This document shows positions 1-6,399 of a stretch of 64,000 nucleotides of DNA, one piece after another. Below the pieces are notes generated by a model. The model made no database searches, was not told the origin of the DNA, and saw only the letters and a program-made list of their open reading frames with translations. The stretch's first letter is position 1. Each line of letters starts with the position of its first letter. The position numbers and the translations under genes are program-made. Source of the stretch: Thaumasiovibrio sp043421945 (GTDB lineage Bacteria; Pseudomonadota; Gammaproteobacteria; Enterobacterales; Vibrionaceae); NCBI GenBank assembly GCA_043421945.1, contig JBHOGO010000013.1, positions 13,636 through 77,635 on the forward strand, given 5' to 3'.

Positions 1-357
1 CTTGATGCTGCAGAGTCATTAGCTGCTGCCAACAAGCGTGTAGGCAATATCTTGGCTAAGTTTGAAGGTGAGCTAAGCGCTTCAATCAATACTTCACTAC
101 TGACTGAAGATGCAGAGAAGGTACTTGCTGAGCAAGTAGCTACTGTGGTTGAGAAACTACAGCCTGTCTTTGCGAGCGGTGACTACCAAGCAGCATTGAC
201 TGAACTGGCTACTCTACGTGAAGGCGTGGATGCGTTCTTCGATAGTGTCATGGTAATGGCTGACGATGAAGCACTAAAAGTTAACCGTTTAACTATGCTT
301 AACTTACTTCGCGAGCAGTTCTTAAATATCGCTGATATTTCTGTGCTTCAAAAGTAA
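1..357 (+). CDS. glyS: Glycyl-tRNA synthetase beta subunit, C-terminal end (partial)
   Basis: The reading frame is open from the first base of the window and ends with TAA at 355-357, so only about the last 118 residues are present. The visible part is helical and ends in LLREQFLNIADISVLQK, the typical end of bacterial GlyS. The beta subunit works with GlyQ as an alpha2-beta2 enzyme that charges tRNA-Gly in the cytoplasm; its C-terminal anticodon-binding-like region is what is seen here. A strong terminator follows 55 bases downstream. Next to avtA, this matches Vibrio chromosome I order, apart from the amylase gene inserted between them. Confidence 0.93.
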   Translation, partial: LDAAESLAAANKRVGNILAKFEGELSASINTSLLTEDAEKVLAEQVATVVEKLQPVFASGDYQAALTELATLREGVDAFFDSVMVMADDEALKVNRLTMLNLLREQFLNIADISVLQK

Positions 358-410
358 ACTCGCTTTGTTGGCTTGCTGATATCAACAAGCCACAGTAAAG
401 CGCCATATCT

Positions 411-437
411 AAGCCTCGTTTTTACGAGGCTTTTTTT
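411..437 (+). terminator. Rho-independent terminator after glyS
   Basis: The 6-bp stem GCCTCG/CGAGGC (extended by A-T pairs) closes a short T/A loop and is followed by seven T residues. It lies 55 bases after the glyS stop. Confidence 0.85.
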
Positions 438-871
438 ATGCCTCAATGTTTTAAGTTTCAACAACACTCTCGAACAGTACCAATTCAGAGGCACTGCCTG
501 AGCTTTACTTTTTCCCTGACAAAGCAGCCTCATTGATTAGCTAGACTCATTAACAAAGCAACTGAGTTAATAGAATTACCTTGCTGACACAGCGGTTTCA
601 ACAAAGTGTATAGAGCTTCCTTCATACAACCAAATACCCGCCCCCCACGATAACAAAGCCGCGCGATACTATGAACATAGCCTAGCGTTTTCCCTTCAAT
701 ACACCCTGTCATCAGTATTTAGAATCATCGCCTTGACTCGTCGGTATGTAATTATTGTTTCTGTTATACAGATAACAATCTGCACATCTGACATTCAACT
801 TTTCGAGAATTACGTTACGTTCTGTAGTCGTTAGTGTTTGGTATAAACCCAATAGTATTTATCTCGGTCAC
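438..871. other. Intergenic stretch without a recognisable gene
   Basis: No coding sequence is convincing here. Two short minus-strand open frames (348-533 and 530-712) lack a ribosome-binding site, run into the glyS terminator or have no family-like features. TTGACT at about 733 could be a -35 element for the amylase gene, but no good -10 follows at the right spacing. Confidence 0.5.
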
Positions 872-3376
872 GTGACAAGAAGCAAGCTCAGTATTAGACG
901 AACTGAACCGTTCATCATGACCGTCACAAGCATCGAAAAAACAGTGAGAATAATAGAGACTATGGATAGCGATAATTCACCAACACCGATTAATAGTAAC
1001 TTAGTGTGCAAGCCCGAAGTTCATCCAACCCCACCTTTTTTAAGCAAAGAAAAAGTCCGAACTCAGGCATCAAAATTTTCATCACTACTGCTACAAACAT
1101 TTAAGATGCGAGCGGCAAACCTTCAAACACTACAACGCACTTTGACACATACGTTTAAGTTCACGGCACTTTACCTCGCAATCACTTCACCACTCGCTGC
1201 CTATGAATACTCATTAAACACCTTAAAGAGTCATGACAACATAACGCATGAAGCCAGTGTTTCACGTGAAACACTCACCTTAGATTTTCATGCAATGACA
1301 AATTCCAATGTTAAAAGTGATCGCTTGTTTCACGTGAAACAGTCACTAAGCAAAGGTCATTACGAGCTGATGATTCGCCGCTCGTATAATGAAGATACAA
1401 CAGAAAAAATGGATGAGGGTGAATACTGTTATCTAGAATCAGAAGACAGTAAAAGATTGAAATTCAATCGGCCCAATCCCCTCTCAATGTGCAATACAGA
1501 AACTGTGATTCCATTAAGGATCATGAAAGAAGATACTTACGAGTTTCTATTAGATACCAGCAATGAAACGTTAACTGTAAGCCGAGTAATACCCGTTCAA
1601 AATGATGTTGTAAAACAAACTTGCCCTGCTATCAAAGAGCCGACTGTCACCATCGACGTAAGTCATGTATTTGAGAACGGTAGTTGGATAAAAGAAGCAT
1701 TCAGTGGCGATAAGCACCCCGTTATCAATGGAGCTGTAAGGCTAGCTGCAAACACAAATAGCGAAGGAGTGCTGCTACTAAAGAGCACAACACCACCCAA
1801 TCAAACACTGGATATTGAACCTAGTGAAGTAAGCAAAGAAACCGTCGACAATGCATTTTCAAACTTTCATTGGGATAATGCCATCGTCTATTTTGTTATG
1901 ACTGACCGATTCTATAACGGCAATCTTAGCAATGATTTTAACTATGGTAGAACAAAGGATGACTCAGACAACATCGGTACTTTTCATGGTGGTGATATAG
2001 CGGGCTTAACTGAGAAGTTAAACTACATCGCAGAGCTTGGTGTGAATGCCATATGGATGACTTCACCATTAGAGCAAATCCATGGTTGGGTTGGTGGCGG
2101 CGATAACGGTGATTTCAAACATTACGGGTATCACGGCTATTATCATCTTGATTGGACGAACCTAGATGCCAACATGGGTACGGAAAAAGAACTTCGTGAA
2201 TTTGTCACTCGGGCACATCAACTCGGAATAAAAGTCATTTGGGATGTTGTCCTCAACCATGTCGGCTATGCAACGCTAGCGGATATGCAAGAGTTTGATT
2301 TTGGCTCACTAATCATAAGCGCTGAACAAGCAGAAAAAAGTCTAGGAGCAAAGTGGACGGACTGGACACCAACCCCTCCTCAAAGCTGGCATAGCTTCAA
2401 TGACTATCTCAACTTCACGGATGGAGATGCATGGGAAAAATGGTGGGGCCACGACTGGATAAGAACGGACATTGGTAACTACCCAAGTCCAGGCTATGAC
2501 GCACTGACCATGTCACTAAACTTTCTGCCTGACGTAATAACGGAATCAAACACCCCTGCTCCACTTCCTCACTTCTTTAAGAATAAACCGAACCACCAAG
2601 CTGATGATGTTCAACGTTCTCCAAGTGAAAATATCATCATGTGGTTGTCAGAGTGGGTACGGGAATATGGAATAGATGGCTTTCGTGTGGATACAGCAAA
2701 GCACGTTGAAAAGGAGACATTCCAGCAACTGAAAACAACTGCCAATACTGCAAGACAAAACTGGCTACAAGTGAATGGCATCGAGGATGGAAAAGAAGGC
2801 CAGCAATTCTGGATGACTGGAGAAGCATGGGGACACGGTGCCTATAAGAGTGACTACTTCGACGCAGGCTTCGATTCAATGATAAATTTTGAATTTCAAA
2901 ATGACGTCGCACCCCTAGCGATCGAATGCCTTGCAAATATCGATAGCGACTATCAACGATACGCAGAAACGATCAATAAAGATTCTGACTTCAATGTACT
3001 CAGTTACCTATCAAGCCACGATACTAAGCTTTTTTTTGGTACTGAAGCTAAATCCATTTCAGAACAAAAGCGTGCTGCTAATGCATTAATGTTATCACCT
3101 GGTGCAGTGCAGATTTACTACGGAGATGAAACCGCACGTCCATTTGGGGCTACGGGTTCAGATCCTCTACAAGGTACACGCTCACCGATGAATTGGGGAG
3201 ATAACCCAGATCTTCTTAAGCATTGGCAAACATTGGGGAACTTCAGGAATCATCATCCCGCACTGAGTAAAGGGATCCATCAAAGGCTTTCAACTGAACC
3301 CTATTATGCATTTTCACGGACTACATCAGAAGACAAAGTCATGGTGGTATACATAGGAAACCAAACTAATGAATAA
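872..3376 (+). CDS. GH13 alpha-amylase, probably exported (MalS-like)
   Basis: This is a starch or maltodextrin-hydrolysing enzyme of glycoside hydrolase family 13. All four GH13 regions are visible (numbering from the outermost start): DVVLNH at 458-463; GFRVDTAKH at 603-611 with the nucleophile D607; TGEAW with the acid/base E651; SSHD with D717. FVMTDRF at 341-347 opens the barrel. The family is known to retain configuration through these three carboxylates. The start is unsettled: the frame is open from a GTG at 872, but no candidate has a good Shine-Dalgarno. ATG 1106 would put a hydrophobic segment (about residues 96-110, ending SPLAA) near the N-terminus as a signal peptide, so I favour it biologically and keep the outer limit here. 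Residues 110-330 have no family I recognise. Two parS sites lie inside the frame. In the Vibrio gene order I know, nothing of this kind sits between glyS and avtA, which suggests acquisition. Confidence 0.85.
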   Translation: MTRSKLSIRRTEPFIMTVTSIEKTVRIIETMDSDNSPTPINSNLVCKPEVHPTPPFLSKEKVRTQASKFSSLLLQTFKMRAANLQTLQRTLTHTFKFTALYLAITSPLAAYEYSLNTLKSHDNITHEASVSRETLTLDFHAMTNSNVKSDRLFHVKQSLSKGHYELMIRRSYNEDTTEKMDEGEYCYLESEDSKRLKFNRPNPLSMCNTETVIPLRIMKEDTYEFLLDTSNETLTVSRVIPVQNDVVKQTCPAIKEPTVTIDVSHVFENGSWIKEAFSGDKHPVINGAVRLAANTNSEGVLLLKSTTPPNQTLDIEPSEVSKETVDNAFSNFHWDNAIVYFVMTDRFYNGNLSNDFNYGRTKDDSDNIGTFHGGDIAGLTEKLNYIAELGVNAIWMTSPLEQIHGWVGGGDNGDFKHYGYHGYYHLDWTNLDANMGTEKELREFVTRAHQLGIKVIWDVVLNHVGYATLADMQEFDFGSLIISAEQAEKSLGAKWTDWTPTPPQSWHSFNDYLNFTDGDAWEKWWGHDWIRTDIGNYPSPGYDALTMSLNFLPDVITESNTPAPLPHFFKNKPNHQADDVQRSPSENIIMWLSEWVREYGIDGFRVDTAKHVEKETFQQLKTTANTARQNWLQVNGIEDGKEGQQFWMTGEAWGHGAYKSDYFDAGFDSMINFEFQNDVAPLAIECLANIDSDYQRYAETINKDSDFNVLSYLSSHDTKLFFGTEAKSISEQKRAANALMLSPGAVQIYYGDETARPFGATGSDPLQGTRSPMNWGDNPDLLKHWQTLGNFRNHHPALSKGIHQRLSTEPYYAFSRTTSEDKVMVVYIGNQTNE
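1258..1273. promoter_or_regulatory. parS centromere site 1
   Basis: The sequence is the perfect 16-bp palindrome TGTTTCACGTGAAACA, the consensus chromosomal parS bound by ParB/Spo0J. It lies inside the amylase frame, read there as S-V-S-R-E-T. ParA and ParB are encoded at 23.8-25.5 kb. Binding and loading of ParB here is inferred from the exact match. Confidence 0.95.
1326..1341. promoter_or_regulatory. parS centromere site 2
   Basis: A second perfect copy of TGTTTCACGTGAAACA, starting 68 bp after site 1 and still inside the amylase frame. Here it is read in another codon phase, L-F-H-V-K-Q, so the two copies are not a repeat of one protein motif. Confidence 0.95.
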
Positions 3377-3493
3377 TCCACTTTTTTAATAATCACTGAT
3401 ACGGTATGTTGTCTGGTCTGCGTATATAAGGGGGCTAATGAGCTCCCAATAACAACACGCTGAACATAACATAACGCAAAGGTGAGCAGCAGT

Positions 3494-4753
3494 ATGGAAT
3501 ACTCTTCATTCGGAAACAAATTTGGTCGTTTGTCCGGAATAACACAACTCATGGACGACTTAAACGAAGGTCTATTAAACCCTGATGCCATTATGCTAGG
3601 CGGTGGCAATCCTGCCCAAATCCCAGCAATGATTGACTATTTTGATGCTCTTAATCAGCGTCTAGCCGCATCAGGTAAACTCACCCAAGCAATGACTAAC
3701 TATGATGGTCCTCAGGGGAAAGATAGCTTCATCGCCGCGTTGGCCGATCTACTCAGTGCCACTTATGGCTGGCAGATTAGCGCCAAAAACATTAGTTTAA
3801 GCAACGGCTCACAGAGTGCATTCTTCAATCTGTTCAATCTTTTTGCTGGGCAATGTGATGATGGTAGCCACAAAAAAATACTCCTTCCATTAGCGCCAGA
3901 ATATATTGGTTATGCCGACGCAGGGTTGTCGGAGAAAATGTTCGTTAGCTTCAAGCCTGAAATAGAGTACCTCGATAATCGTCAATTCAAATACCATGTC
4001 GATTTTAGTCTGTTAACCTTAGGCGACGACATCGGAGCTATTTGTGTCTCACGCCCAACCAATCCAACCGGTAACGTACTGACAGACGATGAAGTCACCA
4101 GGTTAGATCAATTAGCACGGCAACATGATGTACCGTTAATTCTCGATAATGCGTATGGTCTACCCTTTCCCGATATCATCTTCGAAGACGTAACCCCTTT
4201 CTGGAATGAAAACACCATTCTCTGCATGAGTCTATCTAAACTAGGTTTACCTGGGTTGCGATGCGGTATCGTCATTGCTTCAGAAGAGATAACGAAGGCG
4301 CTGACAAACATGAACGGCGTATTAAGTCTTGCTCCCGGTAGCATTGGTCCTCTTCTCGCCCATGAGATCATTAAAGAGAACGAATTACTTTCACTGAGTG
4401 AAAACGTCATTAAACCTTTTTATCAAAACCGAAGTCAGCTTGCACTAGCCCGTTTATTAGAAGCTATTCCTGATCCTAGATTCCGAGTACACAAACCCGA
4501 AGGCGCGATCTTCTTATGGCTTTGGTTCGATGAATTACCGATTACAACAAAGACACTCTATAAGCGCCTAAAACAACGTGGGGTTCTCATCGTCCCCGGA
4601 GAGTACTTCTTTATCGGTGTCGAAGACACTTCTTGGTCACATCAAACTAAGTGCGTAAGAATGAACTACGTCCAAGATATAGAAACAATGGAAAAAGGGA
4701 TCGCGATTATCGCCGAAGAAGTGACGCGAGCCTACAATGAAACAGCTGAATAA
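3494..4753 (+). CDS. avtA: Valine--pyruvate aminotransferase
   Basis: A PLP-dependent fold-type I aminotransferase of 419 residues that exchanges the amino group between valine or alanine and the matching 2-oxo acid, linking alanine and branched-chain amino acid pools in the cytoplasm. The N-terminus (MEYSSFGNKFGRLSGITQLM) and LGGGNPAQIPAM are typical of AvtA. PTNPTGN and the later D-N-A-Y form the cofactor pocket, and the Schiff-base lysine is K249 in SLSKLGLPGLR. I chose ATG 3494 over the in-frame GTG at 3482 because AAGGTGAG lies 7 bases upstream of it. avtA next to glyS and ibpA is the normal Vibrio arrangement. Confidence 0.93.
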   Translation: MEYSSFGNKFGRLSGITQLMDDLNEGLLNPDAIMLGGGNPAQIPAMIDYFDALNQRLAASGKLTQAMTNYDGPQGKDSFIAALADLLSATYGWQISAKNISLSNGSQSAFFNLFNLFAGQCDDGSHKKILLPLAPEYIGYADAGLSEKMFVSFKPEIEYLDNRQFKYHVDFSLLTLGDDIGAICVSRPTNPTGNVLTDDEVTRLDQLARQHDVPLILDNAYGLPFPDIIFEDVTPFWNENTILCMSLSKLGLPGLRCGIVIASEEITKALTNMNGVLSLAPGSIGPLLAHEIIKENELLSLSENVIKPFYQNRSQLALARLLEAIPDPRFRVHKPEGAIFLWLWFDELPITTKTLYKRLKQRGVLIVPGEYFFIGVEDTSWSHQTKCVRMNYVQDIETMEKGIAIIAEEVTRAYNETAE

Positions 4754-5078
4754 AAGCGACGCTATCGAAGTCGTTAATGGGCTAATGCAATATAGCTAAG
4801 CCGAACCCTAAAAGGCTATGTAACGAAAAGCGTCATGTGAAAAAGTTCGTTAAGTCATTATTGTAGCGAATAAGGATATTATCGGCTTTTCACTCTACCC
4901 TCCTCCGTCGGCATTCTCATTGATGAGTGTCGACGTGAGTCTTTAGCTTTGATAGCGAACCACCAGCTAAATCCCCCCCCTTCTTTAACCTTAGCAATCC
5001 AAGGTAAACATACCGCTTTACGACCCAATGTTAACGGTAGACCAAATAAAAGCTAGAATGTACATCGAGACATTACGA

Positions 5079-5094
5079 TGTTTCACGTGAAACA
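5079..5094. promoter_or_regulatory. parS centromere site 3
   Basis: A third perfect TGTTTCACGTGAAACA, about 3.75 kb closer to oriC than site 2 and outside any gene. Together the three sites form a parS cluster about 16-20 kb left of oriC. Confidence 0.95.
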
Positions 5095-5192
5095 CCACAG
5101 AAAGATTAGAGTTACACCAGTTCAAATTTAAAAGAATGAGCCCTCCAATAAGCTCAGCTTTAACGTGACTCTCTAAAGGCATACCTTCATCA

Positions 5193-5219
5193 CTCTCAGT
5201 TCTCTCAGTTCTCTCAGTT
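5193..5219. repeat. Three tandem copies of a 9-bp unit
   Basis: CTCTCAGTT is repeated exactly three times in a row in the empty stretch between avtA and ibpA. Copy number could vary between strains by slippage. No function is visible. Confidence 0.85.
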
Positions 5220-5610
5220 CAGTAAATATAACAAAGCATCTTAAGCCAAGATAAATGAACTAGCGATAAAAAATAGAACCGTGCTGGCTCACCATAACAA
5301 TTGAAAAGTCAGTCTATAAGCGAGCTAACAAGGTAAAAACAACAAACACCGAGGTCAAAAACCTTTAAATCTGACCACTAAAGAGGCACGAAACTCTCTG
5401 ATATTAAACGTATACCGTGTCACTTATTCCTGCTGAACGAGAGTGACCACATGAATGAGTCCTAAAAATTTCCCCAGTGTAGGAAAGTACTCCAAGATTG
5501 AAAATTCAGACGAAACACTCGCGAGCAGTTCAGAAAAGCAATATGGATCTTCAACTCAGAAAAAGCAGTGGAGAGATGAAGAATGGAGAGAACAAAAAAG
5601 CCATGAGGAA

Positions 5611-5643
5611 ACAAATACAACAACGCCCACAAATCAGTGGGCG
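5611..5643 (-). terminator. Likely terminator of ibpA
   Basis: Read on the minus strand, a perfect 7-bp stem CGCCCAC/GTGGGCG with a 6-base loop is followed by a T-rich but interrupted tract (TTGTTGTATTTG). It starts 44 bases after the ibpA stop. Confidence 0.6.
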
Positions 5644-5686
5644 TATACAAGCTTAAGACAGTTTGCGCAGCATACGCTGCAGGCTG

Positions 5687-6127
5687 TTAGTGCTCTTCGA
5701 GTAAGTCACCACGGCCAATACTAATCTTACGCGGCTTCATTTCTTCTGGAACTTCACGTTCGAGTTCAATATGAAGAAGGCCATTTTCCATTGCAGCACC
5801 AATCACATTAACATGATCAGCCAGCTGGAATTTACGTTCAAAGTTACGGTCAGCAATCCCTTGATAAAGGAAGCGACGCTCAGTATTCAATTCTGCTGCT
5901 TTGTTTCCCTTCACGAGTAAGGTGTTTTGCTGCTGAGTTATATCAAGTTGCTCTTCAGCAAAGCCTGCAACAGCCATCGTAATTCGATAATGGTTTTCGT
6001 CTTGTTGTTCAATGTTATACGGAGGGTATCCGCCATTGTTATTTGGCGCATTGTTCTCAACGAGATTGAATAGACGGTCAAAACCAATCGCAGAACGGTA
6101 TAGTGGAGTAAAGTCGATATTTCGCAT
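5687..6127 (-). CDS. ibpA: Small heat shock protein (Hsp20 family)
   Basis: A 146-residue ATP-independent chaperone of the alpha-crystallin family, which coats aggregating proteins in the cytoplasm during heat stress and hands them to DnaK and ClpB. The N-terminus MRNIDFTPLYRSAIGFDRLF and the crystallin core (YRITMAVAGFAEEQLDI, then GLLHIELEREVPEE) are typical of IbpA. The start is at 6127 because AGAAGGAT lies 7 bases upstream; the longer frame from 6166 has no support. The upstream region shows a sigma-32-like promoter and a hairpin that hides the ribosome-binding site, so heat control at both transcription and translation is likely. Confidence 0.93.
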   Translation of the reverse strand: MRNIDFTPLYRSAIGFDRLFNLVENNAPNNNGGYPPYNIEQQDENHYRITMAVAGFAEEQLDITQQQNTLLVKGNKAAELNTERRFLYQGIADRNFERKFQLADHVNVIGAAMENGLLHIELEREVPEEMKPRKISIGRGDLLEEH

Positions 6128-6160
6128 GTTTATCATCCTTCTAAGAAGCAATAATGTATT
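6128..6160 (-). promoter_or_regulatory. ROSE-type RNA thermometer in the ibpA leader
   Basis: In the ibpA mRNA, CUUC (plus-strand 6145-6148) pairs with GAAG (6138-6141) around a UUA loop. The outer stem pairs AUUAU (6151-6155) with AUGAU (6132-6136). Between them UG faces a single G, giving the G-G mismatch next to UUGCU that marks ROSE elements. The AAGGAU ribosome-binding site is enclosed in the stem and the start codon follows 4 bases after it. ROSE thermometers are known in front of many ibpA/hsp20 genes and melt on heating; that this one works so is inference. Confidence 0.72.
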
Positions 6161-6239
6161 AATCAATGGTTGAAGTCACACTCTCCTCTTGGACCAGTGC
6201 ATCGAAGACCCTATCGGCATCTTCCTCCTTCACCATTAA

Positions 6240-6267
6240 ATCTGGGGGCATAAAAATTACTTTCCAA
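6240..6267 (-). promoter_or_regulatory. Sigma-32-like heat shock promoter of ibpA
   Basis: On the minus strand TTGGAAA (6267-6261) is followed after 12 bases by CCCCCAGAT (6248-6240), close to the RpoH consensus CTTGAAA with CCCCATNT. A start near 6233 would give a leader of about 105 bases that holds the thermometer. Confidence 0.65.
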
Positions 6268-6282
6268 CCCTTCGTCGAAAAA

Positions 6283-6317
6283 AAAGCAAAAAAAACGCCG
6301 CTAAAAGCGGCGTTTTT
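6283..6317 (-). terminator. Rho-independent terminator of gyrB
   Basis: The perfect 7-bp stem CGCCGCT/AGCGGCG with a 3-base loop is flanked on both sides by A/T runs. On the minus strand at least eight T residues follow. It lies about 85 bases after the gyrB stop and upstream of the ibpA promoter. Confidence 0.9.
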
Positions 6318-6399
6318 CACATTTTTCGCACTCATTAAAACACAAAACACTGTCGTTTCAATAAGATGATAGGCTAACTCGTTAACCTAACATTTTTCA

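Larger units (their letters stand above)
4754..5610. other. Long intergenic stretch with parS 3 and a short tandem repeat
   Basis: No gene is convincing between avtA and the ibpA terminator. The stretch holds a run of eight C at 4973-4980, a parS site at 5079-5094 and a 9-bp tandem repeat at 5193-5219. A plus-strand open frame at 5455-5724 has no ribosome-binding site, is low in complexity and runs antisense into ibpA, so I do not call it. Confidence 0.55.

Noticed and set aside
348..712. Two minus-strand open frames of about 60 codons downstream of glyS
   Set aside because: No ribosome-binding sites, overlap with the glyS terminator and no family-like composition.
1409..1422. GGATGAGGG resembling a MalT box
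   Set aside because: It lies inside the amylase coding region, downstream of every possible start, so it cannot serve as an activator site for that gene.
4973..4980. Run of eight C as a possible phase-variation tract
   Set aside because: It lies in no gene and next to no identifiable promoter, so nothing could be switched.
5455..5724. Plus-strand open frame of 89 codons between avtA and ibpA
   Set aside because: No Shine-Dalgarno, low-complexity Glu/Lys/Ser/Thr composition, runs through the ibpA terminator and antisense into ibpA.
6159..6350. Minus-strand open frame of 63 codons between gyrB and ibpA
   Set aside because: It would be translated through the gyrB terminator, and its second half is the 5' leader of ibpA with promoter and thermometer.
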